Below, piece after piece: positions 55,472 through 64,000 of a stretch of 64,000 nucleotides of DNA (within the stretch, counting starts at the first letter, position 1; every line of letters starts with the position of its first letter). This DNA comes from Klebsiella aerogenes KCTC 2190 (GTDB taxonomy: Bacteria > Pseudomonadota > Gammaproteobacteria > Enterobacterales > Enterobacteriaceae): assembly GCF_000215745.1 (NCBI RefSeq), contig NC_015663.1:2542001-2606000 (forward strand). Direction: 5' to 3'. The notes under the pieces were generated by a model. It searched no databases. It saw only the letters and a list, made by a program, of their open reading frames with translations, and had not been told where the DNA came from. The translations under genes were made by a program, and so were the position numbers.

Positions 55472-56449
55472 TTATTGATGAGTCTGGTAATGATTCGTGG
55501 AATACGCAAAGTAGCCGCGCTGGCGCATCAGTTCGCGACGTAAATCCGGATGCGGTGTAAAGCGGTCGCGACCGTGCAGCCAGAACAGGTTGTTTATCAA
55601 CAGGAATTTCCCCACCGGCACCGGTACGGAAAGAATGTTTTTACTGGTTTCCAGCGCATCGGAGAGGCGGCTCAGCCAGGTGCCTTCTTCGAAATCTTTC
55701 GGCTGCACAAACTGGTCGATATAGCGCATTACCGGGCGGCCCTGCTGGTCGACGTCGAAAACCGGATGATAGACATCTTTGCTGACGTTTTTGCTCGGCG
55801 GCGCGGCCCAGCGCATCGGACGGTGGGCCAGCGGATCGCGGAAGAATTCGTCGAGATGTTCCCAGTCATCGAGATGCAGCAGCAGTGAATTGCCGCCCTG
55901 CATGTTCTGTTCATCGATCTTCATCATCAGCACGTAGTCGGTAATTTCTTCGACATAGGTACCGTCATTGTGCAGCTCCATCACGCGGTGCGGCTGACGC
56001 AGATAGCTGTCTGAGTTATCGACGTTTTTCACCACGAAGCGGGCGTAATACTGGCCGCTCATGGCATCAAAGTTGGAGCGTCCGATCAAATGCGCCACGG
56101 CGGTCGCCAGTTTGACCATCTCATCGGCCTGAGCGACGTTGTCAATGCCGATACCGTTGATCAGCAGCGCGCCCTCCGCGCGATTGAGCAGCGTCTTGAT
56201 CAGCAGCGGCTGCAGCTGGTTGCCGCACAGATCGTCGAGGATCTTGCCGACCTGAAAGCGCAAGAAAGATTTGTATTCCAGCGCCTGTACCGGCCACTGT
56301 GCGACTTGTTGAAGAAATTGCGCGGTCGTTTCGGCGGTGAAGGTCAGCTCCAGCAGACGCGGCGATTGCGCAGAGGGAGCGAAGGAAAAACCGGTGTAGC
56401 TGTGGGCCAAATCATCAGCATGAGGTTTTACGGCGGTCAGTGCATTCAT
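55472..56449 (-). CDS. csiD: Glutarate 2-hydroxylase (CsiD/GlaH)
   Basis: This 325-residue non-heme Fe(II)/2-oxoglutarate dioxygenase hydroxylates glutarate to L-2-hydroxyglutarate, releasing succinate. The iron ligands His160 and Asp162 are in [11 protein letters not shown], and the distal His lies in [10 protein letters not shown] near residue 290. The C-terminal segment [14 protein letters not shown] carries the Arg for 2-oxoglutarate. The ATG at 56449 fits the family; the frame is open three codons further. It starts the operon, which in E. coli is induced on carbon starvation by sigma-S and CRP. Confidence 0.95.
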   Translation of the reverse strand: MNALTAVKPHADDLAHSYTGFSFAPSAQSPRLLELTFTAETTAQFLQQVAQWPVQALEYKSFLRFQVGKILDDLCGNQLQPLLIKTLLNRAEGALLINGIGIDNVAQADEMVKLATAVAHLIGRSNFDAMSGQYYARFVVKNVDNSDSYLRQPHRVMELHNDGTYVEEITDYVLMMKIDEQNMQGGNSLLLHLDDWEHLDEFFRDPLAHRPMRWAAPPSKNVSKDVYHPVFDVDQQGRPVMRYIDQFVQPKDFEEGTWLSRLSDALETSKNILSVPVPVGKFLLINNLFWLHGRDRFTPHPDLRRELMRQRGYFAYSTNHYQTHQ

Positions 56450-56566
56450 CAGAATCATTCCTCGGGTAGAGTCAGAGAGTCGGGGTGATGCTCATTTCGT
56501 AGCCATAAATTAAAAATATCTACATTTTTGAAAAATGCGTATGAAATAGCCATATTGTTTAATTTT

Positions 56567-56583
56567 TGTGATCACTAGCAACA
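56567..56583 (-). promoter_or_regulatory. Possible CRP site upstream of csiD
   Basis: TGTGATCACTAGCAACA keeps one good CRP half-site (TGTGA) and a poor second half. It lies about 118 bp before the csiD start, where the E. coli gene also needs CRP. The match is partial. Confidence 0.35.
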
Positions 56584-56710
56584 ATAAGTTAACAATATGA
56601 GTGGCGAGGACAGACGAGGTGGGAAAGGAAAAATGCCAGAAAATGAATAAGTTGAAGAGAGGACGGACAGCCCGGATAGCGGGGGAGTGGATATCCGGGG
56701 AAAAGCGGGG

Positions 56711-57415
56711 TTATTTCTCGACGCTGGCCACCAGGGCTTCAATGGTTTGTTCCCGCCAGAGGAGCCCCTGCAGGGCAAACCACGGCATGTTTTCCAGCCA
56801 CTGAAGATGGGCTTCGGTTTCAATACCTTCGACGATCACCTGATACTGATTCGCCTGAAAATAGTGCAGCAGCGAGTCCATCAGTTGCTGGCCGTTTTTC
56901 TTTTCCAGCAGGCTCCATAACAGGTTCTTGTCGGTCTTGATAAAACGAAAGGGTTGCGCCGTCAGGGCGGCGAACCCGGCGTAACCGGCGCCAAAATCAT
57001 CCAGCCAGAAGGAGTATTTGTCCGTCAGGGCGTCGATGGTCGGGGTGCGTTTCACCAGCGTGTTGGAAAATTCATTAACCTCAAAATGCAGGCAGCCGAT
57101 GGTTTTCACACACTCGGCGATAAAATCATCATGTAGCATATGCAACGTCGACTCGTCGACGTTGAGCGTGACCATGACGTCGTTCTGGCGGAACCACTGC
57201 TGATGCTGCCTGACCAGCTCAATTTGTTCGAGCAGGATGCGGGCGCGCAGTGATTCCGATGCCTCACTGAAAAACCGTTCTATATCTTGCGGACTAGCAG
57301 GCTCGTGATGAGCAAACCGGGTCAAACATTCAACCGCGATCATTTTGCCTTCGCGGTTGAACATCGGCTGAAATACATAGCGTAACCCGGTCGGTTCGGT
57401 GTTGGTCAGCGGCAT
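56711..57415 (-). CDS. Stand-alone EAL-domain cyclic-di-GMP phosphodiesterase
   Basis: This 234-residue protein consists of an EAL domain only. The residues needed for catalysis appear complete: Glu29 (ECL in place of EAL), Asn85, Glu112/115 (FEVNE), Asp139-Asp140 (DDFGAG), Lys160 (IKTDK), Glu196 (VEGIE) and Gln216. It should hydrolyse c-di-GMP. It is the last gene of the fimbrial operon, 9 nt after the adhesin. The arrangement recalls MrkJ of type 3 fimbriae in Klebsiella, but the fimbriae here are a different type. Confidence 0.85.
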   Translation of the reverse strand: MPLTNTEPTGLRYVFQPMFNREGKMIAVECLTRFAHHEPASPQDIERFFSEASESLRARILLEQIELVRQHQQWFRQNDVMVTLNVDESTLHMLHDDFIAECVKTIGCLHFEVNEFSNTLVKRTPTIDALTDKYSFWLDDFGAGYAGFAALTAQPFRFIKTDKNLLWSLLEKKNGQQLMDSLLHYFQANQYQVIVEGIETEAHLQWLENMPWFALQGLLWREQTIEALVASVEK

Positions 57416-57424
57416 TTTGCTTCA

Positions 57425-58465
57425 CTATTTAAAGGTAACGTCGATATTGGCCGTCGCATTAAAGGTGCCGATTTTGGGCTTAACGCTTAGCCATTTCAGG
57501 CTGGCCAGGAAGTTGCTTTCTACCACGCTGCCGTTAATCATGCCCAACTGCGTCGGGGTATTCATGGAAAGCCAGGTCGTCGGCGCATCGGCGCGCGAGA
57601 GCAGGATGCCAAAACCGCTATCGTTGGATGGCAGAATGGTGTTGGTGTCCTGAGTCGGCTGCTGGGTACTGAAGCTGGCCATTAAGGTCTGACCCTGGCA
57701 ATCCTGGCCGGCGCCGGTCAGGTCGGCGCGGACGCTGAACGGAACTTGTTTCTCAATGGCGCCGACGACGGCATTGCGCGCCGGGATGCTGCCGAAGTTG
57801 ACCGTTGAACCATTGTTCGCCGAGACGGTGATTTTCGGGTTGCAGGCGATAAAGCGAATATTACCAAGCCCGGTGACCCACGCGCGGAAGTTACTATTCG
57901 GGCGGCTGTTGAGGCCGCCAACACCGTCAACCTGGAAGATAGCGTAGCGGTTGGTGTCGTTAATCACGCCGTTTGACGGCGGCGGATTACCGGTGGCTTT
58001 AATATAAACCGAGTAGGTCACCGTGACGGTCTGCGGGGTCGCCGGAGACTGGCATGCACCGCCGGGACGGTTGCGGCGGCAGAGCGTACCTGGCCCGATA
58101 TCCGTTTTCTGACCTTTTACCGGTTTAATATCGGTGCTGAGATAGGTAACGCCGACTTCCAGCGAGTTGTGGATATTATGCATCCGGGTTTCCGGATCCC
58201 AGTACAGATACGCATCTTCACCATTGGGCATGTGATCCGTATCGGTACAGGTAAAGGTGGAGGTAAACGTCGGCGAACGCCACAGCAGGGTACCCGGCTT
58301 AAGGTTAGCGGTCGAAACGTTAATCTGATCGGTGAGCGCGATGGTTTGCGATACTTCGGTACCGTTCTTCTTACAGCTCAGCGCGAAGCTGCTGGTGGAG
58401 AACAGCGCGCTTGAGAGTACCAGCAGCGTCAGCCCGGTGCGGGGTAAGAGGTTAAACTTCGACAT
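57425..58465 (-). CDS. Fimbrial tip adhesin (two-domain)
   Basis: This 346-residue secreted protein has a signal peptide ending near residue 28 (TSSFA). An N-terminal receptor-binding domain covers about 30-215 and contains four or more cysteines (CTDTD, LCRRNRPGGACQS). A C-terminal pilin domain (about 215-346) ends DVTFK with the aromatic residue recognised by the usher and chaperone. The ligand is unknown. The ATG at 58465 was chosen because AAGGAC lies 8 nt upstream; the frame is open to 58483. Confidence 0.82.
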   Translation of the reverse strand: MSKFNLLPRTGLTLLVLSSALFSTSSFALSCKKNGTEVSQTIALTDQINVSTANLKPGTLLWRSPTFTSTFTCTDTDHMPNGEDAYLYWDPETRMHNIHNSLEVGVTYLSTDIKPVKGQKTDIGPGTLCRRNRPGGACQSPATPQTVTVTYSVYIKATGNPPPSNGVINDTNRYAIFQVDGVGGLNSRPNSNFRAWVTGLGNIRFIACNPKITVSANNGSTVNFGSIPARNAVVGAIEKQVPFSVRADLTGAGQDCQGQTLMASFSTQQPTQDTNTILPSNDSGFGILLSRADAPTTWLSMNTPTQLGMINGSVVESNFLASLKWLSVKPKIGTFNATANIDVTFK

Positions 58466-58484
58466 AACTAATTGTCCTTTCATG

Positions 58485-61088
58485 TTATTTACAGGTCAGG
58501 GAGACGACCTGATAACCACCGGGTTGATCGGCTTGAATAGCAGGTAACTCTGGCACCGTCAGGCTGCAGGAGGCGTCGGCATCGTCGCCCCATTTCATCT
58601 GCAGGCGGTCGCCGCTCTGAACGCCGGAAACGTAGGCTTCGCCGCGGGTACCGACCACGCCGACATGTTCGCCGTTCTGGCCGAAGATATTGGCGCCAAT
58701 CACCGGCACGCTGCCGTCCGCCAGTTTGGCGTGGATAAGCAGGCTCTGGCCGAGATGCGTTTCAAAGGTCACGCGGCCGATGGCGCGCTCGGTCGGCACG
58801 ATATCTTTCGCCGCCAGCGGAATTTCCAGGCCGTTGCCGATATCCGAAGTACGCAGCGCGACGCGGTTGTGGCGATACGGCATCGCAGAAGTGAGCACCG
58901 CGTAGCCGAAGCGGTCAATCGCGACCCCTGGCTGGTTTTCCAGACGCACACCCTGCGCCCCTTTCGCTTTCACCACCACAAAGGTGTTCTGCAGCGGCTG
59001 CGACAGGGTGACGCCGCCGGAGTGCGCGACCACGCCGCCGGAGACGTTCAGCGAAGTCTGCTGATAGTTGTTGTTGTAGCTGTAGCCCAGATCGACGTTA
59101 CCCATGCTGCCCAGATAACCCAGGTTGACCAGGCTGGTATCGCCGCCGTGCTGGGTGTGGCCGCTCTGTACGAAGTAATTCATACGGTTGTCATCAAGCA
59201 GTGTGCCGCTCATCCCGGCGCTGTAGCCGCTACCGCTCTGCTTGCTGTTAGAGGCGTTAAAGTTAACCGTGCTTTCGTGGTCCGGGCCAAAGATGTTGAT
59301 TGGCACCGAGACGTTGAGGTTAACGCTGTTGTCGCTATAGCCGTAGTTACTGCGGCTGTTCTGGTAAAACACGCCGACGCTGACGCGATTCCAGGTGGTG
59401 TTGAAACCGGTCTGGATGGTGCGGTCGTATGCGGAGGTGTTCCAGTAGTTCTGACGGATAAAGGTCGCGTACAGCGAAGCGCCGGCGATGTGCTGGTTGA
59501 CCGTCATCTCGACGCGCTGGCGTTTGTTGTTGTACTGCTGCGAGTCGTAGTAACGACGGCGCTGGTTTTGCGTCGCCCAATCCGGCGCGCCGGTTTTATC
59601 GTCGCTCTGATCGTAATACTGGGTGTGGTAGAAACCGTTCTGCCAGTTGTTACGTTCAGCTACCGCGTCGGAGAAGTCATAGAAGCCCGACGTCGAATAA
59701 CGGTAGCCGGCGATCTGCACGTCGGTACCGAGGGTGTTGAGCGATTTGGAATAGAGGAAGCGTACGCTGGCGCCGCGTTTGTTCTCGCCGGAAGCCAGAT
59801 CGGTATCAGACCATGAGGCGTCAACGGAGGCCGCCCCGTATTCGCCCATGTTTTTACCCAGCCCGACCACGCCGGAGCGATAGTGCTCGGCCATGATAAT
59901 CCCGCCGTATGGCGTATAGTCGGAGCCGGCGCCGTGGGCCACGGTGCCCTGGATAAATTGCGGCTGATAATTATTGGTGCCGTCGTGGTATTTACCCGCG
60001 GTCACCTGATACTCCCAGATCCCGTCGCGCAGCATATTCGGCACGGAGGAGTAAGGCAGGGTGAAGCTATGGCGTGAGCCATCCGCCTCTATAACCGTCA
60101 CGGCTAAGTCGCCGCTGAGGGTGCTTGGCGAAATATCGGTCAGCGCGAACGGTCCCGGCGGCACCACGGTGCTGTAGACGGTATAGCCGTTCTGGCGCAC
60201 TTCGACGCGGGCGTTGGTATTGGCGACGCCGCGTACGACCGGCGCGTAGCCGCGACGGCTGTCCGGCAGCATTTCCGGGACGCTGGAAATCTGCGCGCCG
60301 CGGAACTGGAAGCTATCGAACACGTTATTATTGGTGTTGCTCTGGCCAATCTGAATACGGCTGCGCCACGAGGCGATGTCGGTTTCCGCCCAGGTGGAAA
60401 TCGGGTTCCACTGCTCTTTTTGCCCGGTCTGTTTTGACAGGGAAGAGTTGTTGCGAAAACGCCACGCGCCGACGTTAAGGCCGTTATTGAGGGTCAGGAA
60501 GTAGTAGTCGCTGTCCTGTTTGCTGCTGCCGCTGGAGAAACGGGAGTGGCTGCCGCTGAAAGCGTAGTTAACGAAACCGGCGTTGATGCCGTCGTCATAG
60601 ACCAGCGGCGAAATCTCGCCCTGTGGTCGCGCTTCGAGTTCGGTTTGCGGTACGGAAATGTTCAGCTCCTGCAGCGCGGCGTTCCAGCTCACGCTACTGC
60701 CTGGAATATTTTTTACCAGATCGTAGCAGGCGCTGCTGCCGGCGGTGTCCGGTACCAGAACGCCGTATGAACGGTAACTGTCGGCATCTAAACAGAAATA
60801 ACCCGGGGTGTTAAGCGTATCTTTTTTAAATTCGATTTCCCGGTGATCGACGCGATTTTTATTCAGGTAAATATCGAAGGCATATTTACCCGGTAAAATA
60901 TCGTCGCCGGTAGAGAGGTTTTGCACCAGCGAGGCGTTATTCGCCCCGCGGATGAAAGAGGTATTGAATTGCTCTTCGGCATTGACAAATGGTGTCGCCA
61001 GTAATGACATTGTCGAGGCGTAAACAGCAAAGCGAACGTGCTGCGCCAGACATCCAGGGATCGTCCTTATTTTATTATGGCTAGCCAT
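58485..61088 (-). CDS. Fimbrial outer-membrane usher (FimD/PapC family)
   Basis: This 867-residue usher forms the outer-membrane pore for pilus assembly. A signal peptide of about 37 residues (FVNA) is followed by the N-terminal chaperone-binding domain (FNTSFIRG; YAFDIYLNKN), a 24-strand barrel with plug domain (PSTLSGDLAVTVIEADGS near 325), and C-terminal domains ending in the disulfide-forming segment CSLTVPELP...VSLTCK. The start overlaps the chaperone stop by 8 nt (ATGGCTAG). It is complete. Confidence 0.94.
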   Translation of the reverse strand: MASHNKIRTIPGCLAQHVRFAVYASTMSLLATPFVNAEEQFNTSFIRGANNASLVQNLSTGDDILPGKYAFDIYLNKNRVDHREIEFKKDTLNTPGYFCLDADSYRSYGVLVPDTAGSSACYDLVKNIPGSSVSWNAALQELNISVPQTELEARPQGEISPLVYDDGINAGFVNYAFSGSHSRFSSGSSKQDSDYYFLTLNNGLNVGAWRFRNNSSLSKQTGQKEQWNPISTWAETDIASWRSRIQIGQSNTNNNVFDSFQFRGAQISSVPEMLPDSRRGYAPVVRGVANTNARVEVRQNGYTVYSTVVPPGPFALTDISPSTLSGDLAVTVIEADGSRHSFTLPYSSVPNMLRDGIWEYQVTAGKYHDGTNNYQPQFIQGTVAHGAGSDYTPYGGIIMAEHYRSGVVGLGKNMGEYGAASVDASWSDTDLASGENKRGASVRFLYSKSLNTLGTDVQIAGYRYSTSGFYDFSDAVAERNNWQNGFYHTQYYDQSDDKTGAPDWATQNQRRRYYDSQQYNNKRQRVEMTVNQHIAGASLYATFIRQNYWNTSAYDRTIQTGFNTTWNRVSVGVFYQNSRSNYGYSDNSVNLNVSVPINIFGPDHESTVNFNASNSKQSGSGYSAGMSGTLLDDNRMNYFVQSGHTQHGGDTSLVNLGYLGSMGNVDLGYSYNNNYQQTSLNVSGGVVAHSGGVTLSQPLQNTFVVVKAKGAQGVRLENQPGVAIDRFGYAVLTSAMPYRHNRVALRTSDIGNGLEIPLAAKDIVPTERAIGRVTFETHLGQSLLIHAKLADGSVPVIGANIFGQNGEHVGVVGTRGEAYVSGVQSGDRLQMKWGDDADASCSLTVPELPAIQADQPGGYQVVSLTCK

Positions 61089-61785
61089 TGTATTGCTCTC
61101 TTAACTGAATGCGGATATCTTTAATTTCCGTATGTCCGCCAAAATCATTGATAAAAGTGAATGACATCTGATCCGCTGCCGCCGCGCCGGCTGGCAATTT
61201 GATGTTCAGAGAGTCCATGGGTTTAACCATGTCAGCATTCACTTTCCAGGTCTTCGCGCCGCTCTTCAGCGTCAGTACGCCGAAAGTCACGTGCAGCGGA
61301 CCTTTGTTAGTCACGACCAGATCGTTACCTTGCTTACGCCAGGTCAGGGCCTGCGCTTCCTTTTGCAAGGTGGTTTTCAGCGTGGTAGGGCGGTAGAACA
61401 GCTTCACGCGGGTACGGATCGCAATCTGCAGTACGTTTTCTTGTTTCGCCGAAGGCGGAATTTCCTGCACGTTAATCCAGTACACGGTTTCGCGGTCGGT
61501 CGGTAATCCGCTGCCGGAATAAACAAAGCGCAAAATAGCGTCTTTATTGCCCGCCAGTTTTAAAATCGGCGGAATAGCCTGCATCGGTAAATTGGTTGGC
61601 GTTGCGGTGGCGTCACCGGTATCAAGCCAGGTCTGAACCATCCATGTTTCATCGGTATCATTGTGAATGGATAACGCCGCAGATTTTTCCCCGCCGTTAT
61701 AAATAACCCGAGTCTGATCGACCTGAATACCCGCAAAAGTATCCAGCGAGACAAATAACAATAAAGCGGTTAATAACTTTTTCAT
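61081..61785 (-). CDS. Periplasmic fimbrial chaperone (PapD/FimC family)
   Basis: This 234-residue chaperone has a signal peptide ending at about residue 18 (DTFA) and two Ig-like domains. The G1-strand and signature region is RETVYWINVQEIPPS, and TRVIYNGGEKSAAL carries the conserved pilin C-terminus-binding Arg. It donates a strand to fold the pilus subunits. The ATG at 61785 fits the signal peptide; an upstream frame to 61830 would place extra residues before it. Confidence 0.92.
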   Translation of the reverse strand: MKKLLTALLLFVSLDTFAGIQVDQTRVIYNGGEKSAALSIHNDTDETWMVQTWLDTGDATATPTNLPMQAIPPILKLAGNKDAILRFVYSGSGLPTDRETVYWINVQEIPPSAKQENVLQIAIRTRVKLFYRPTTLKTTLQKEAQALTWRKQGNDLVVTNKGPLHVTFGVLTLKSGAKTWKVNADMVKPMDSLNIKLPAGAAAADQMSFTFINDFGGHTEIKDIRIQLREQYNG

Positions 61786-61808
61786 TTCACGTTCCAAATA
61801 ATGGTACC

Positions 61809-61822
61809 GGCCATCCATGGCC
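61809..61822 (-). other. Intercistronic dyad between pilin and chaperone genes
   Basis: GGCCATCCATGGCC forms a compact stem 19 nt past the pilin stop. A stem here could stabilise or partly end the pilin mRNA, so that the major subunit is made in excess. The stem is short. Confidence 0.35.
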
Positions 61823-61840
61823 AAAAACATTTATCCGTAA

Positions 61841-62368
61841 TTATTTGTACTCGATGGTAAAGGTGGCGTTTGCGTTAGCAGAGCCAGCTTCCACGGTTTT
61901 CAGGAAAGATTTGTAGCGAGCTTTCAGATTGAATACCGCAGTGCCGCTGTTGTCGTCAGACGCTGCAACGTTAACCCACGGGGAGTTGTCGTCTGCGCTC
62001 TGGTTGATCGGGACGATTTTTTCGTCGTTGGTCAGGATTTCGATACCTACGCCTTTCGCGTTATCAACGGACAGCAGGTTCGGGTTACCAGCAACGGTCG
62101 CACCGTCGAAGCGCAGGGAGTAATCACCGGCTTCACATTTTTCCAGGTTGATGGTGAACGCTTTAGAAGCGGTAACATCGCCAACAGCGTTGAACGCGGT
62201 AGTCGGGTATTTACCGATGAAAACGTCTTTGTTCTGGTCGGTAGAAGTCACAGTACAGGTTGACTGGATGATTTCACCGGTGAAGTTGACCTTGCCGTTA
62301 ACTGCGTAAGCACTGGTGGCGGACGCGGACAGGATCAGTGCTACAACAGGCAGTAATTTCTTATTCAT
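61841..62368 (-). CDS. Major fimbrial subunit (type 1-like pilin)
   Basis: This 175-residue pilin has a signal peptide of 22 residues (SAYA, then VNGKVNFTG). The mature Ig-like domain has the conserved disulfide Cys38-Cys78 and ends FTIEYK with the penultimate Tyr used in chaperone recognition. GGAG lies 5 nt before the ATG. It is the first gene of a pilin-chaperone-usher-adhesin-EAL operon and is probably the most highly expressed gene. Confidence 0.92.
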   Translation of the reverse strand: MNKKLLPVVALILSASATSAYAVNGKVNFTGEIIQSTCTVTSTDQNKDVFIGKYPTTAFNAVGDVTASKAFTINLEKCEAGDYSLRFDGATVAGNPNLLSVDNAKGVGIEILTNDEKIVPINQSADDNSPWVNVAASDDNSGTAVFNLKARYKSFLKTVEAGSANANATFTIEYK

Positions 62369-62825
62369 TTTAACTCCATGTACTTAAGGGGATAACCATA
62401 GTGGTAATCAAACACGGCAAGCGAATACCGTGCAGATGGGTATCCAGATAACCTATGTTGGCGTGTTGATCGCGATGAAATATACAGCAACAGTTTTCGC
62501 GTTTTGATTGCTTCGGTGACTTAATTACAGAGAATTAATAGACATAAACGATGCACTTGATCGGACTTATCTGATATTGGCAACCATAATAATTTTATGG
62601 TCAGCGGGTGGCTGGAGAGGATGTCATGGGGACGGGTAATTAATTAAAATGTTGTTTTTAAAGTTTTTTATTGTTTTTGTTTATCAGGGGGAAAACGTTT
62701 CTGCGCAGGCAAGGGCAAATTAAAAACGCTGCATAATCCAGCGCTATGCATAATGTGTAAGCGTTATTTCCAAATGTTTCCTATTTCCTTCGGGAGCTCT
62801 TCTGATGGCGCATTACTCCGCCGAA
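62369..62825. promoter_or_regulatory. Fimbrial operon upstream region
   Basis: These 457 bp separate the pilin start from the ampR stop. The region is AT-rich between about 62480 and 62740 and should hold the fimbrial promoter reading leftward. No fimS-like pair of inverted repeats and no recombinase gene were seen, so phase variation by inversion is not supported. No small gene is convincing. Confidence 0.45.
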
Positions 62826-63704
62826 TTAACCCCCTTTTAAGGCCTCCGCCAGCCAGCGGGAAAAATGCAACATTGCCGGCGTTTCCGGACGCGATTGCAA
62901 ACGTGTCAGCCAGTAGTTGCCGAGATCGATATGAATCTTAAACGGCTGCACAATGCGTTTTTCTTCCAGCAGATGGCTGAACATTTTTACCGGGGCAATA
63001 GCCACGCCTAAGCCTGCCTGCGCCGCTTCCAGCATGGTCACGGATGAGTCGAAGACAATAACCCGATGGGTTGGCGAAGGCGGCAATTCTCCCGCTGCCT
63101 GCATCCACGCCGACCATTCGTCTCGGCGATAAGAACGCAGCAGCGTGAACTGCAAAATATCCTTCGGTGTATTTAGCCGGGCAGCTAACGACGGGGCGCA
63201 CAGAGCGGAGAGTGGGGCGGCGCACAGATACTGCGCGGCGGTATCATGCCAGGCGCCGCCGCCAAAGCGAATCACATAATCCAGCCCCTCGGCGGCGGGG
63301 TCGACGCGATTATTATGGGTGGATATCTGCAAATCGATATGCGGACACTCGCGCCAGAAGGCTGGCAGCAGCGGGAACAGCACACCCGTGGCGAAAGTGC
63401 CGACTACGCCGATCTTGAGCTTCTCCTGCGCCTGGTGACCGGTGAAACGGTCTAGCATCCCGGCAATCCTTTCAAACGACTCATTGAGTACCGGTAACAG
63501 GCCTTCTCCTTCGGTGGTGAGCTTGAGGCCGCGCGACACGCGAACGAACAGCTGACAGTTAAGATGTTCCTCCAGCGTCTTCACATGCTGGCTGATGGCG
63601 GAGTGGGTGACGTTGAGCTCAATCGCCGCGCGGGTAAAACTGAGATGCCGGGCGGCCGCTTCAAAGGCCCGTAGTGAATTGAGAGGAAGATAGCTGCGTG
63701 TCAT
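62826..63704 (-). CDS. ampR: LysR-type regulator of ampC
   Basis: This 292-residue regulator has the HTH at about 1-65 (LSFTRAAIELNVTHSAISQH) and a muropeptide-sensing effector domain. AmpR represses ampC with UDP-MurNAc-pentapeptide bound and activates it with anhydro-muropeptides during beta-lactam exposure. The regions LKIGVVGTFATGVLFPLLPAF and SYRRDEWSAWM are characteristic. It is divergent from ampC with 142 bp between the starts. Confidence 0.95.
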   Translation of the reverse strand: MTRSYLPLNSLRAFEAAARHLSFTRAAIELNVTHSAISQHVKTLEEHLNCQLFVRVSRGLKLTTEGEGLLPVLNESFERIAGMLDRFTGHQAQEKLKIGVVGTFATGVLFPLLPAFWRECPHIDLQISTHNNRVDPAAEGLDYVIRFGGGAWHDTAAQYLCAAPLSALCAPSLAARLNTPKDILQFTLLRSYRRDEWSAWMQAAGELPPSPTHRVIVFDSSVTMLEAAQAGLGVAIAPVKMFSHLLEEKRIVQPFKIHIDLGNYWLTRLQSRPETPAMLHFSRWLAEALKGG

Positions 63705-63730
63705 AACATTATCCGTTAGAAAAATTAAAG

Positions 63731-63757
63731 CCTGCTGCTAAATTTAACAGTTTGTCA
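63731..63757. promoter_or_regulatory. AmpR operator overlapping the ampC -35 region
   Basis: The segment CTGCTGCTAAATTT followed by AACAGTTTGTCA closely matches the AmpR site known from Citrobacter freundii and Enterobacter cloacae. TTGTCA at 63752-63757 is the ampC -35 element. At 17 bp spacing the -10 hexamer is GACACT (63775-63780), a weak match. Confidence 0.82.
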
Positions 63758-63846
63758 GCGCAGTGCAAAACACCGACACTGAGCGCGTCTGAAGGGCCCG
63801 GACGAGAGTGGATATTGAGCGAGAACCGATAATGGAAAAATACTTC

Positions 63847-64000
63847 ATGATGAAAACATCCCTTACAGGCGTACTGCTGCTGGGCGCCTCATTTTCGACT
63901 TTTGCCGCGCCGCAAACGGCGGAACAGCTGCGCGAACTGGTCAATCAGACCATCACCCCGTTAATGAAAGAACAGGCGATACCGGGCATGGCGGTGGCGG
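63847..64000 (+). CDS. ampC: Class C beta-lactamase AmpC (5' end only)
   Basis: Only the first 51 codons are in the window. The product begins with tandem Met and a signal peptide (cleavage after ASFSTFA, about residue 20). The mature start is APQTAEQLRELVNQTITPLMKE, followed by IPGMAVA, as in chromosomal AmpC enzymes. It is a serine cephalosporinase of the periplasm, inducible through AmpR. The active-site SVSK motif lies outside the window. In-frame ATG codons at 63832 and 63850 are alternatives. Confidence 0.93.
   Translation, partial: MMKTSLTGVLLLGASFSTFAAPQTAEQLRELVNQTITPLMKEQAIPGMAVA

Noticed and set aside
58665..59816. A 383-codon plus-strand frame inside the usher gene
   Set aside because: It is antisense to a well-supported usher. 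Its composition is explained by the GC-rich third positions of that gene, and it has no ribosome-binding site or recognisable domain.
62369..62825. Invertible fimbrial promoter (fimS-like)
   Set aside because: No matching inverted repeats flanking the promoter and no site-specific recombinase gene nearby were seen.
1..64000. CRISPR arrays, insertion sequences, integrases or prophage genes
   Set aside because: No regularly spaced repeats, transposase motifs or phage structural genes were seen anywhere in the window.

Overview
The window reads as a chromosomal segment of an enteric bacterium of the Klebsiella/Raoultella group, most likely Klebsiella aerogenes. The first 30 kb follow the Escherichia coli order from the end of rrnH to crl (rrfH-aspU-dkgB-yafC-yafD-yafE-mltD-gloB-yafS-rnhA-dnaQ-aspV, yafV-fadE-gmhA-yafJ-yafK, dinB-yafP, pepD-gpt-frsA-crl). 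Departures typical of Klebsiella are a complete Na+-translocating NADH:quinone reductase operon between yafK and dinB, and a chromosomal ampR-ampC pair at the right edge. The species assignment is inference; no search was run.

Layout. 1-410: 23S-5S spacer, 5S rRNA and tRNA-Asp. 537-9609: housekeeping genes (aldo-keto reductase, methyltransferases, murein transglycosylase, glyoxalase II, RNase HI, DNA polymerase III epsilon). 9743-11455: a second identical tRNA-Asp gene, then a LysR regulator divergent from an EamB-like exporter. 11486-17266: omega-amidase, FadE, GmhA, YafJ, YafK. 17676-23739: nqrABCDEF-nqrM. 23796-30897: a GDPD-fold protein that has lost its metal ligands, the SOS genes dinB-yafP, a 580-bp non-coding block rich in dyads and REP elements, pepD, gpt, frsA and crl.

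30985-44591 is one long minus-strand exopolysaccharide operon of twelve genes. It encodes an undecaprenyl-phosphate sugar transferase, an outer-membrane beta-barrel, a short OPX lipoprotein, a Wzc-like co-polymerase with a broken Walker A motif and no tyrosine tail, a Wzx flippase, a Wzy polymerase, three glycosyltransferases, a small membrane protein, a secreted DUF4832-like protein and an acetyltransferase. A 30% GC leader precedes it. This is the best candidate for an incompletely described system: a Wzx/Wzy pathway that apparently runs without Wzc/Wzb-type tyrosine phosphorylation and exports through a separate barrel.

44962-49153 holds a small periplasmic DUF1471 protein, an AKR-SDR-SRPBCC operon with a divergent LysR regulator, and a small secreted orphan. 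49155-56449 is the csiD-lhgO-gabD-gabT-gabP-csiR operon, which oxidises glutarate to succinate and degrades GABA. 56711-62368 is a chaperone-usher fimbrial operon that ends in a stand-alone EAL phosphodiesterase gene. 62826-64000 is ampR divergent from ampC, the latter cut by the window edge.

No prophage, insertion sequence, integrase or CRISPR array was seen. Start codons were moved inward from the longest frame where a Shine-Dalgarno sequence or the known family length favoured it; such choices are stated in the entries.
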